In this document: positions 1-6,077 of the stretch, one piece after another
How the letters are laid out: each line of letters opens with the position of its first letter
Position numbering within the stretch: the first letter of the stretch is position 1
NCBI GenBank assembly: GCA_018711545.1
Contig: DVIC01000104.1
Span: 1 to 6,320 of the forward strand
Direction of reading: 5' to 3'
Source: Fimenecus stercoravium
GTDB lineage: Bacteria > Bacillota > Clostridia > Oscillospirales > Acutalibacteraceae
DNA: 6,320 nt
The notes under the pieces: generated by a model
Seen by the model: only the letters and a program-made list of their open reading frames with translations
Told to the model about the DNA's origin: nothing
Database searches by the model: none
Made by a program: the position numbers and the translations under genes

Positions 1-38
1 GCATTGCAACGCGAACACGGGAGTTTTTACGGGAATGC

Positions 39-70
39 TTGTGTTTTTGATTCGGGTATGTTATTATAAT
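39..70 (+). promoter_or_regulatory. Candidate promoter of the dockerin-protein gene
   Basis: A -35-like TTGTGT lies at 39-44. After a 17-base spacer comes TATTAT at 62-67, preceded by TG at 59-60, which makes an extended -10 element. A perfect TATAAT at 65-70 overlaps it but would need a 20-base spacer from the same -35. The predicted RNA start is near 75, giving a leader of about 25 bases. Bases 1-38 show no gene and nothing else I can assign. Read by eye only. Confidence 0.5.
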
Positions 71-86
71 TTTGTATTTTTAACTT

Positions 87-91
87 GGAGG
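87..91 (+). promoter_or_regulatory. Shine-Dalgarno site that sets a TTG start at 100
   Basis: GGAGG at 87-91 is eight bases before the TTG at 100-102. An in-frame TTG at 85 overlaps this ribosome binding site, so it cannot plausibly be the start. The TTG at 100 also gives a textbook signal peptide beginning MKKHTKR. Confidence 0.8.
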
Positions 92-99
92 CGGTCGCC

Positions 100-1221
100 T
101 TGAAAAAACATACCAAACGGCTGTTCGGAGCTGCCTGTGCGGCATGCGCAGTCCTGCTCGCGGCACCGCTTGGCGCAAACGCTGTGTCACAGCACCTGTT
201 GTCCCGCAGTGCAAACGCCTATATTGAAGAAAGTCTTTCCTCCGCCGTACGGACCCATACGCAAACATCCGGCAACCTTGTGCTCGGCGATGTGAATGAG
301 GACGGTCAAATGAATGCGCTGGATGCACGCATCGCCTTGCAGGGCGTCGCGGGGCTGCGCGGTTTTTCGGAGCGACAGCTTGCCGCCGCAGACTTTGACT
401 GTGACAACGCGGTATCGCTGCGCGAAGTACGCATCATCCTGCGCGGGGCTGCACAGATCAGAAGCATCAAGGAGGCGGCTTTTGGAATCACCGATTCCGC
501 TGTGCCCACCGACACAGCGAAGATCCTGCAATACTATAATTTTGTGTGCGCCAATCTGAAGGTTTCCGAACCGGGGCTTACGATGAGCCGCACGTATTTC
601 ACACGGTTTTCGGGTGGGGTAGAAAATCCGTTTACCTGGAGCCTGTTGCCGGGATCCGATTATGCGCAATTCGATGACAATGCTGCACTTAATACATTGA
701 AAAATGATACCACCGAATACGCTGACACGCAAGCCGATGTGGTATATGCTGCCGGGACAGATTTGACGGATGTATATCCGAGCTACGGGGAGCTTCGCGG
801 GGATATTACCGCAAGCGACATTTCCGCAGCCTCCATGCAGCTTGGCGACAGCACGTATACGCTTACGCTGACCTGCCCGGGTGCGTCGTTCGCACTGCCG
901 AAAAGCGCAGCGCTCACACCGCTCGGCAAGGTGTTCCCGATGCTTACGACCGAATCGCAGTACCGTTCCATGCTGCTGTCCTCGGATCATGCACAATATG
1001 CGGACTACATCACCGCCGTCAACTGCAACTATGCGGACTGCACGCTGACGTGCGTGGTGGATGCCGATACCGACATGCTCATCTCCGCGGTGTTCTCCAT
1101 GCCCTATACGCTGACAAACGACCTGTCCGTGACAACGTCCTCTATTCTCGGCACCACTTCGACGACTTCGGTATCTCTGGAAACGGCTATACGCGATGTC
1201 GTCACCTTTACGGTCGGCTGA
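100..1221 (+). CDS. Secreted protein with N-terminal type I dockerin
   Basis: This is a 373-residue exported protein starting at TTG. Residues 1-28 form a signal peptide: a basic MKKHTKR start, an Ala/Leu/Cys-rich core, and a likely cut after Ala-Asn-Ala. Residues about 60-122 match a type I dockerin, a calcium-binding module that docks onto cohesins of a scaffoldin or cell-surface protein. Both calcium loops look intact: D64, N66, D68, N72, D75 in the first, and D98, D100, D102, S106, E109 in the second. The rest, about 125-373, is a beta-rich-looking region that I do not recognise. It has cysteines at 150, 259, 309, 314 and 318 and a Thr/Ser-rich end. There is no glycosidase motif, sortase signal or C-terminal membrane helix. 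The dockerin precedes its partner domain, whereas in cellulosomal enzymes it is more often C-terminal. The dockerin call is confident; the overall function is unknown. It is a single gene closed by the terminator at 1239-1276. Confidence 0.85.
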   Translation: MKKHTKRLFGAACAACAVLLAAPLGANAVSQHLLSRSANAYIEESLSSAVRTHTQTSGNLVLGDVNEDGQMNALDARIALQGVAGLRGFSERQLAAADFDCDNAVSLREVRIILRGAAQIRSIKEAAFGITDSAVPTDTAKILQYYNFVCANLKVSEPGLTMSRTYFTRFSGGVENPFTWSLLPGSDYAQFDDNAALNTLKNDTTEYADTQADVVYAAGTDLTDVYPSYGELRGDITASDISAASMQLGDSTYTLTLTCPGASFALPKSAALTPLGKVFPMLTTESQYRSMLLSSDHAQYADYITAVNCNYADCTLTCVVDADTDMLISAVFSMPYTLTNDLSVTTSSILGTTSTTSVSLETAIRDVVTFTVG

Positions 1222-1238
1222 TATACGAGCCAAAACAA

Positions 1239-1282
1239 AAGCCCGCCGCCATGCGATTGTGCGTGGCGGCGGGTTTCTTTTT
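1239..1282. terminator. Bidirectional Rho-independent terminator between convergent genes
   Basis: CCCGCCGCC at 1242-1250 pairs perfectly with GGCGGCGGG at 1265-1273. The stem extends inward through ATGC/GCGT (one G-T pair) to a six-base loop, and outward through AAG/TTT. The plus strand continues with TTTCTTTTT. The minus strand continues with a T-rich run, the complement of the A-rich 1231-1240. It therefore can end both the dockerin gene at 1221 and the minus-strand sugar transferase, whose stop is at 1309-1311. Confidence 0.88.
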
Positions 1283-1308
1283 GCTTGTAATCTGCATCTA
1301 AGCAAACG

Positions 1309-2820
1309 TCACATTTCCGGGAAATTCGCTTTCTCTTCGGTTTTTTCCTCCACCGGCTGCGCTTCGGACGGCTGTGCTTCGGACAGTTCCGTTTGCTCGG
1401 ATGAAGCCGTATCTGTGCTCTCCTCCGGCGCCTGCTCGTCCGTCTGCGCTTCGCATGAGGTGAAGAAGTCAAAATCCTCGCCGTGCTTGAACGCCTCGGT
1501 GCTGTCGGATGCCTTGAGAAATACGGTGAACGTCTGCAAAATCAGCTTGATGTCGCCCCAAATGCTGTAATGTTCAATATACATGAGATCCATTACAAGC
1601 TTATCCTTGGGGGAGGTGTTGTATTTGCCCATGATCTGTGCGTAGCCCGTAAGCCCCGCTTTGACACGCAGGCGGTAGCTGAATTCGGGCAGTTCCTTCG
1701 TATATTCATCCACGTTTTCAATCATTTCGGGGCGCGGACCGACGACGCTCATTTCGCCTTTGAATATATTGATGATCTGCGGCAGTTCGTCAATGCGGAA
1801 TTTACGCAAGACCCTGCCGACACGGGTGATGCGGTCGTCATCCTCGGTAACGGAACGGTTGACCGAGCCCGCCTCACGCATGGTGCGGAATTTATACACT
1901 TCAAAGATCTTGCCGCCGAGCGTGGCGCGCTTCTGCCTGAAAAAGACTTTACCGCCGTCCTCCGCCTTGATAGCGATGGCGCAGGCGAGCATAATGGGGC
2001 TCGTTACCACCAGCGCGAGCGCGGAAATGATCAGATCCATCGCGCGCTTGATGATCGTCTGCTCGGCGGTCAAGCCCCCGACCTGCGCGGCAACCAAGGG
2101 CTTGTCATCAAGAATGGAGGTGCGCCCGCGCAAGGAAACGACATCGCACATCTCAAAATTATAATAGATATTCTTGTTGTTGGCGTAGCAGTATTCGATC
2201 AGCATCGTGCGCGTCGGCATGGGCACATCGTAAAGAAACACCGTGTCGCTGCGGTTGATGATGTCAAACAGATGCTCGTCCGTATACAGCACCATATCCG
2301 TAATGCGATACTGCTTTTTATATTTGCGGATCTTGGGCACGATGTTATTGAGCGCGTATTTCGACGACGTCACCACACAGCACTTTTCGGGCGAATTGAT
2401 CGTGAAAAACACATAGTTGCCGAAATAAGCAAAAAACACAATCACCACGAATTGCAACAGCATAACCAGCAGCAGAAGATGCACATCCTCATACCGAAAG
2501 GTCTGGTTATTCGCGGCGTTTGTGTTCATGATGCAAAGCTGCAAATGGGTAATAATATCTGTAAAAAAGGTAGAAAGCGTCATGGAGTGGATGATCGGTT
2601 TGCTTTTTAAAATACCGATCTTATAGCCGCCGTAAACGGACATAAGCGCGATGCCCAAAACGGCAAAGGTCAGCATCGTGATCGCCGCCGTCCGCGACGG
2701 ACGCAGCAGCCACGCATTTTGATTGCCGAAAATCAGGAAAAAGATGCAAAACAGGCAGAAAAACAACAGCAGCTTTAAAAGCAGCACGATGGTTTTCTGA
2801 AATTTTTTAAATACCTTCAT
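1309..2820 (-). CDS. Polyprenyl-phosphate sugar-1-phosphate transferase
   Basis: This 503-residue membrane enzyme of the bacterial sugar transferase family moves a sugar-1-phosphate from a nucleotide sugar to a polyprenyl phosphate, the first step of capsule, exopolysaccharide or surface-glycan assembly. Four hydrophobic segments lie near residues 11-32, 45-63, 81-99 and 113-137. A degenerate Rossmann-like region follows, about 145-245. The catalytic part begins with the membrane-dipping helix at about 257-284 and contains FFRQKR (293-298), YKFRTM (309-314), the catalytic Asp-Glu pair at 344-345 within IDELPQI, and MSVVGPRPE (357-365). Residues 454-503 form an acidic Glu/Ser/Thr/Gln/Pro tail absent from the family core. 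The ATG at 2820 is chosen because the hydrophobic N-terminus begins directly after it and AGGGGG lies upstream; the frame stays open back to a TTG at 2916, which lacks a good ribosome site. The sugar substrate cannot be read, and no other glycan genes are in view. Confidence 0.9.
   Translation of the reverse strand: MKVFKKFQKTIVLLLKLLLFFCLFCIFFLIFGNQNAWLLRPSRTAAITMLTFAVLGIALMSVYGGYKIGILKSKPIIHSMTLSTFFTDIITHLQLCIMNTNAANNQTFRYEDVHLLLLVMLLQFVVIVFFAYFGNYVFFTINSPEKCCVVTSSKYALNNIVPKIRKYKKQYRITDMVLYTDEHLFDIINRSDTVFLYDVPMPTRTMLIEYCYANNKNIYYNFEMCDVVSLRGRTSILDDKPLVAAQVGGLTAEQTIIKRAMDLIISALALVVTSPIMLACAIAIKAEDGGKVFFRQKRATLGGKIFEVYKFRTMREAGSVNRSVTEDDDRITRVGRVLRKFRIDELPQIINIFKGEMSVVGPRPEMIENVDEYTKELPEFSYRLRVKAGLTGYAQIMGKYNTSPKDKLVMDLMYIEHYSIWGDIKLILQTFTVFLKASDSTEAFKHGEDFDFFTSCEAQTDEQAPEESTDTASSEQTELSEAQPSEAQPVEEKTEEKANFPEM
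1355..1384. repeat. Two tandem 15-bp units in the transferase tail
   Basis: GGCTGCGCTTCGGAC at 1355-1369 is followed at once by GGCTGTGCTTCGGAC at 1370-1384, with one mismatch. On the coding (minus) strand the units give the adjacent peptide copies SEAQP-SEAQP in the acidic tail. This is consistent with recent slippage or duplication. Confidence 0.85.
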
Positions 2821-2841
2821 ATCGTTGCAGACGATCCCCCT
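2821..2841 (-). promoter_or_regulatory. SD of the sugar transferase, with a hairpin in the spacer
   Basis: On the minus strand AGGGGG (2841-2836) is separated from the ATG at 2820 by 15 bases, about twice the usual distance. Those 15 bases are a perfect small hairpin: ATCGT, loop CTGCA, ACGAT. Folding would bring the SD and the start codon together. The long spacer is therefore not a strong argument against the start at 2820. Confidence 0.55.
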
Positions 2842-2960
2842 GCTACTTGGATGGCGTTTCTCTGCGCACATTGGCACAGAACAACCGCCCATTCTTTTGT
2901 GTTTCGAACGGCGCAAAACGCTGCCCGGTAAATCCGCAGTGCGGTAAGATTGTGGAAAAT

Positions 2961-2989
2961 TTGAGATTATTTTACGCTTTTTTTACTAT
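2961..2989 (+). promoter_or_regulatory. Candidate asnB promoter overlapping the divergent one
   Basis: TTGAGA at 2961-2966, a 17-base spacer and TACTAT at 2984-2989 fit a plus-strand SigA promoter, with a predicted start near 2996. It covers almost the same bases as the minus-strand promoter at 2969-2997. A weaker alternative is TGCACA at 3034-3039 with TAGAAT at 3059-3064 and a 19-base spacer, which would give a much shorter leader. Confidence 0.5.
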
Positions 2990-2997
2990 TTTGTCAA
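2969..2997 (-). promoter_or_regulatory. Promoter of the sugar transferase gene
   Basis: Read on the minus strand, a perfect TTGACA (2997-2992) is followed by a 17-base spacer and TAAAAT (2974-2969). This is the best sigma-70/SigA-type promoter in the window. The RNA should start near 2962, leaving a leader of about 140 bases before the ATG at 2820. I recognise no named riboswitch in that leader. Confidence 0.7.
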
Positions 2998-3040
2998 TAG
3001 AGGCGGGTTTTCATCCGCATGAACATGAAAAAATGCACAA

Positions 3041-3086
3041 CGCCCCTCTGCTTTGTCATAGAATGGAATAAAAAGCAATAGGGGTG
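3041..3086 (+). promoter_or_regulatory. Leader hairpin that buries the asnB SD
   Basis: CGCCCCT (3041-3047) can pair with AGGGGTG (3080-3086), which is the asnB Shine-Dalgarno site; one pair is G-T. TGCTTT (3049-3054) pairs with AAAGCA (3072-3077). Only C3048 opposite A3078-T3079 is unpaired between the two stems, and the loop is 3055-3071. That gives 13 pairs holding the SD. AGAGGCGG at 2999-3006 could instead pair with CCCCTCT (3043-3049), with one bulged C. No folding energy was calculated. Confidence 0.5.
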
Positions 3087-3091
3087 GTTCT

Positions 3092-4927
3092 ATGTGCGGC
3101 ATTGCGGGTGCGGTGTCCTATATTTGCAACATACAAGACGAAAAGAACGCGTTTTTGCGCATGCAGAAGGTGCTAACGCCGCGCGGGCCCGATCAGGACG
3201 GGGCCTATTTTGATGACAACTGCGCGCTTTTGCACACGCGCCTTGTGGTGCTCGACCGCGAAAACGGCAGGCAGCCGATGACGCAGGTTTACGAAGAAAA
3301 CACCTATACGCTCGTTTATAACGGCGAGCTTTACAACACGGCGGAGCTTCGCGCTGAGCTGCAAAGCGCCGGGCACACCTTTCGCTCACACGGCGATACG
3401 GAGGTCGTGCTCAAAGCATACTTGGAGTGGAAAGAACACTGCGTGGAGCGCTTCAACGGCTTTTTCGCCTTTGCTGTTTGGGACAAACAAAACCAGCGGC
3501 TGTTTTTGGCGCGTGACCGCATTGGGGTAAAACCACTGTTTTATGCGCGCACGGACACGCATTTCCTGTTTGCCTCCGAGATCAAGGCGTTGTTTGCAAG
3601 CGGAAAGCTGTCTGCACGGCTCGACCTGAATTCGGTCGCAGAGGTCATGCTCTTAGGCCCAGGGCGCACGCCCGGCTGCGGTGTGTTTCAGGATGTCTGC
3701 GAGCTGCCGCCCGCGCACTGCGCAATTCTCGACAGAGACGGTCTGCACGTTTCCCGCTATTGGGCACTTTGTGATCGCCCGTTTACCGACACCTTCGAGC
3801 AAGCCGTGGAAAAGGTGCGCTACCTTGTCACGGACGCGGTGCAGCGTCAGCTTGTCTCCGACGTACCCGTGTGCACCTTCCTTTCGGGGGGACTCGATTC
3901 GAGCATCATTTCCTCCATTGCGGACCGCGAATTTACCGCACGCGGCGAACAGCTGCACACCTTCACCGTCACTTACAAGGACAACGATCTTTATTTTAAG
4001 AAAAGCAAATTCCAGCCTAACAGCGATTCGCAGTTCGTGGGTCTGATGAACGACTATCTGCATGCGCAGAACCACCTCATCACGCTTGACACCGAGGATC
4101 TGGTCGCGGCGCTGTATCTGGCGGTGGATGCACGCGATCTGCCCGGCATGGCGGATGTGGACAGCTCGCTTCTGCTGTTTTGCAAGGAGATCAAAAAATA
4201 CGGCACGGTGGCGCTTTCGGGCGAATGTGCAGACGAGATCTTCGGCGGTTACCCATGGTACCGCGATGAGAGCATCCGCCTGCGCGAGGGCTTCCCATGG
4301 GCACAGTCCACCTCCTACCGCAAGAGCTTTTTGCAGGATGATTTGGCACGCAAGCTGCACGCAGAGGAATTCGTCTATCAAAAATATGCCGACACGGTCG
4401 CCGCCGCCGACAAATGTGCGGGGCTTTCCGACACCGAGGCGCGCATGAAAGAAATGATGAAGCTCAACCTCGATTGGTTCATGCAGACGCTGCTTGACCG
4501 CAAAGACCGCATGAGCATGTATAATGCGCTGGAGGTGCGCGTACCGTTCTGCGACTACCGCATTGCGGAATACCTGTATACCGTCCCGTGGGAATTCAAG
4601 GACTACAAGCACTATGAAAAAGGGCTTTTGCGCGAAGCGGTCAAAGGTCTTTTGCCTGAAGAAATCTTGTGGCGCAAGAAAAGCCCGTATCCGAAAACGC
4701 ACAATCCCGCCTACCTCGCGGCGGTGCGGCGGGAGCTGCAAAAGGTGCTTGACAATACCCGGGCACCGTTGTTCCAAATCGTCAAGAAATCGGCGCTTCA
4801 AGATCTGATGACGCAGGATGTGCAGCAGCCGTGGTACGGACAGCTGATGACCACGCCGCAGACCATTGCTTATTTTGTGCAGGTCAACTATTGGCTGGAA
4901 AAATACCGGCCCGAAATGTGGATTTAA
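3092..4927 (+). CDS. asnB: Glutamine-hydrolysing asparagine synthetase
   Basis: This 611-residue cytoplasmic enzyme makes asparagine from aspartate, ATP and glutamine; its length matches AsnB/AsnO of Firmicutes. The N-terminal class II glutaminase domain (about 1-200) has the nucleophile Cys2 in MCGIAGA, RGPD at 31-34, Arg50, YNGEL at 76-80 and GDTE at 101-104. The C-terminal synthetase domain has the ATP pyrophosphatase loop SGGLDSS at 265-271, SGECADEIFGGYPW at 376-389 and DRMSMYNALEVRVPF at 472-486. All key residues look intact. The start is fixed by Cys2 and by AGGGGTGG ending five bases upstream. Some AsnB-family proteins of Gram-positive bacteria amidate diaminopimelate in peptidoglycan instead of making free asparagine. 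The sequence alone does not exclude that, and the divergent neighbour is an envelope gene. The 56-base gap to ldh has no terminator, so read-through into ldh is likely. Confidence 0.95.
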   Translation: MCGIAGAVSYICNIQDEKNAFLRMQKVLTPRGPDQDGAYFDDNCALLHTRLVVLDRENGRQPMTQVYEENTYTLVYNGELYNTAELRAELQSAGHTFRSHGDTEVVLKAYLEWKEHCVERFNGFFAFAVWDKQNQRLFLARDRIGVKPLFYARTDTHFLFASEIKALFASGKLSARLDLNSVAEVMLLGPGRTPGCGVFQDVCELPPAHCAILDRDGLHVSRYWALCDRPFTDTFEQAVEKVRYLVTDAVQRQLVSDVPVCTFLSGGLDSSIISSIADREFTARGEQLHTFTVTYKDNDLYFKKSKFQPNSDSQFVGLMNDYLHAQNHLITLDTEDLVAALYLAVDARDLPGMADVDSSLLLFCKEIKKYGTVALSGECADEIFGGYPWYRDESIRLREGFPWAQSTSYRKSFLQDDLARKLHAEEFVYQKYADTVAAADKCAGLSDTEARMKEMMKLNLDWFMQTLLDRKDRMSMYNALEVRVPFCDYRIAEYLYTVPWEFKDYKHYEKGLLREAVKGLLPEEILWRKKSPYPKTHNPAYLAAVRRELQKVLDNTRAPLFQIVKKSALQDLMTQDVQQPWYGQLMTTPQTIAYFVQVNYWLEKYRPEMWI

Positions 4928-4938
4928 CCGCTGTTTTT

Positions 4939-4974
4939 CGGCAAGACTAACGGTATAAAAGTTTAGTTTTGCCG
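4939..4974. promoter_or_regulatory. 12-bp inverted repeat just upstream of ldh
   Basis: CGGCAAGACTAA at 4939-4950 pairs with TTAGTTTTGCCG at 4963-4974 over all 12 positions, with one G-T pair, around a 12-base centre. The right arm ends on the first G of the ldh SD. The centre holds TATAAA at 4954-4959, a possible -10 with only a weak -35 (TGTTTT, 4932-4937, 16-base spacer). It could be an operator or an RNA hairpin. No T-run follows on either strand, so it does not look like a terminator. Confidence 0.6.
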
Positions 4975-4978
4975 GAGG
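4974..4978 (+). promoter_or_regulatory. Shine-Dalgarno site that sets the ldh start at 4984
   Basis: GGAGG at 4974-4978 is five bases before the ATG at 4984. An in-frame TTG at 4969 lies inside the inverted repeat and overlaps this site, so it is not the start. Confidence 0.85.
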
Positions 4979-4983
4979 AACAC

Positions 4984-5946
4984 ATGAAAGATAACGGATT
5001 CACAAAAAAGGTCGCCATTGTAGGTACGGGCTTTGTAGGCATGAGCTTTGCGTATGCGCTTTTGTGCGACGGCGCGTGCGACGAGATGGTGCTCATTGAC
5101 ATCAACCGCGAAAAGGCTTTGGGCGAAGCCATGGACTTAAATCACGGGCTTGCCTTTGCCAAGACAAACATGAAGATCACCGCCGGAGACTACGGCGACT
5201 GCGCAGACGCGGACATCGTGGTGATCTGCGCAGGCGTTTCGCAAAAGCCGGGCGAAGACCGCATCTCGCTTTTGCAGCGCAACCGTGCGGTATTTGAAAG
5301 CATCGTCGCGCCGGTGCTCGAATCGGGCTTTGACGGGATCTTCCTTGTGGCGACAAACCCCGTGGACATCATGACGCGCGTGGTGCACCGTCTTTCGGGG
5401 TTCCCGAGCCGCAAGGTCATCGGGTCGGGCACGACGCTTGACACCGCGCGGCTTCGTTACCTTTTGGGCGAATACTTCACGGTCGATCCGAAGAACGTGC
5501 ACGCCTATGTCATCGGGGAACACGGTGACAGCGAAATGACACCGTGGTCGCAGGCGCTCGTCGGCACCAAGCCGATTCGGGAGATCCTCGCAGGGCAGCC
5601 CGAAAAATACACCGCCGCCGCGCTCGACGAGATCGCCGAAAACGTCACCAAAGCCGCCTATAAGATCATTCAGGCGAAAAGCGCGACGTATTACGGCATC
5701 GGGCTTGCGCTCGTGCGCATCGTCAAGGCGATCTTCGGCGGGGAGAACAGCATTTTGACCGTTTCGGTGCGGCTCGACGGGGAATACGGCGTACAAGGCG
5801 TATTCGCGGGAGTACCGTGCATCCTCGGGCGCGAAGGCGTGCGCGAGGTGCTCACGCTGGAGCTGGAGAACGAAGAACTTGCAAAATTCCGTGCGTCGTG
5901 CAATTTGCTGAATGGCATTTGGAAGGATTCGTTTGCGGAGAAGTAA
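4984..5946 (+). CDS. ldh: L-lactate dehydrogenase, probably FBP-activated
   Basis: This 320-residue cytoplasmic enzyme reduces pyruvate to L-lactate with NADH, regenerating NAD+ during fermentation. The Rossmann motif GTGFVG is at 14-19, and Asp39 at the end of the second strand indicates NAD rather than NADP. Gln87 in SQKPGEDR is the residue that selects lactate over malate; malate dehydrogenases carry Arg there. Arg93 sits on the mobile loop, Asn125 is in TNPVD, Asp153 and Arg156 are in the substrate site, and the catalytic His180 is in IGEHGDSE. Arg158 and His173 match the two residues (173 and 188 in standard numbering) that bind fructose-1,6-bisphosphate in allosteric bacterial enzymes, so activation by that sugar is likely. 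The full-length family core is present with no defect seen. It follows asnB by 56 bases and ends at a strong terminator. Confidence 0.95.
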   Translation: MKDNGFTKKVAIVGTGFVGMSFAYALLCDGACDEMVLIDINREKALGEAMDLNHGLAFAKTNMKITAGDYGDCADADIVVICAGVSQKPGEDRISLLQRNRAVFESIVAPVLESGFDGIFLVATNPVDIMTRVVHRLSGFPSRKVIGSGTTLDTARLRYLLGEYFTVDPKNVHAYVIGEHGDSEMTPWSQALVGTKPIREILAGQPEKYTAAALDEIAENVTKAAYKIIQAKSATYYGIGLALVRIVKAIFGGENSILTVSVRLDGEYGVQGVFAGVPCILGREGVREVLTLELENEELAKFRASCNLLNGIWKDSFAEK

Positions 5947-5967
5947 GCAAAAAGTGAATGAAATTGC

Positions 5968-6004
5968 GGGCGGCGCCGTACTTATGATCGGCGCCGCCCT
6001 TTTT
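5968..6004 (+). terminator. Rho-independent terminator of ldh
   Basis: GGGCGGCGCCG at 5968-5978 pairs perfectly over 11 bases with CGGCGCCGCCC at 5989-5999, around a ten-base loop. Five T follow at 6000-6004. It lies 21 bases past the ldh stop and ends the asnB-ldh unit. Confidence 0.93.
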
Positions 6005-6016
6005 GACGGAACAAGG

Positions 6017-6045
6017 TTGCACGCAATACGGACATATGATACACT
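6017..6045 (+). promoter_or_regulatory. Candidate promoter of the right-edge gene
   Basis: TTGCAC at 6017-6022, a 17-base spacer and TACACT at 6040-6045 with TG at 6037-6038 (extended -10) fit a SigA promoter. The predicted RNA start is near 6052, about 26 bases before the ATG at 6078. A promoter is expected here because the terminator at 5968-6004 isolates this gene. Confidence 0.55.
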
Positions 6046-6077
6046 TAAGCCGAAACGCAAAGCGAGGTGCGACAGCA

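Noticed and set aside
17..34. Short direct repeat ACGGGA (17-22 and 29-34)
   Set aside because: A six-base repeat at this spacing is expected by chance, and it is not positioned like an operator relative to the -10 element.
187..1305. Long minus-strand open frame opposite the dockerin gene
   Set aside because: Its translation is Arg/His-rich with no domain. It lies opposite a gene with a signal peptide and dockerin, and it would run through the terminator hairpin. It is a codon-bias shadow.
1483..2610. Long plus-strand open frame opposite the sugar transferase
   Set aside because: It has no ribosome binding site and a His/Arg/Gln-rich composition, and it mirrors the conserved catalytic region of the real gene.
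2821..2961. Cyclic-di-GMP or other known riboswitch in the sugar-transferase leader
   Set aside because: I compared it from memory with the conserved core of the class I cyclic-di-GMP aptamer and found no match. No other known class stood out.
2996..3091. T-box leader for asparagine in front of asnB
   Set aside because: No T-box core sequence, specifier loop or antiterminator/terminator pair with a T-run is present, and the leader is too short.
3653..4801. Long minus-strand open frame opposite asnB
   Set aside because: It covers the strongly conserved synthetase domain, has no recognisable domain of its own, and is best explained by GC-rich third codon positions.
4939..4974. Terminator between asnB and ldh
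   Set aside because: The hairpin is followed by GAGGAACAC rather than a T-run, and no T-run is found on the other strand either.
4939..4974. Rex (NADH-sensing) operator upstream of ldh
   Set aside because: The half-sites CGGCAAGACTAA/TTAGTTTTGCCG and the 12-base spacing do not fit the known TTGTTAA-N4-TTAACAA type site.
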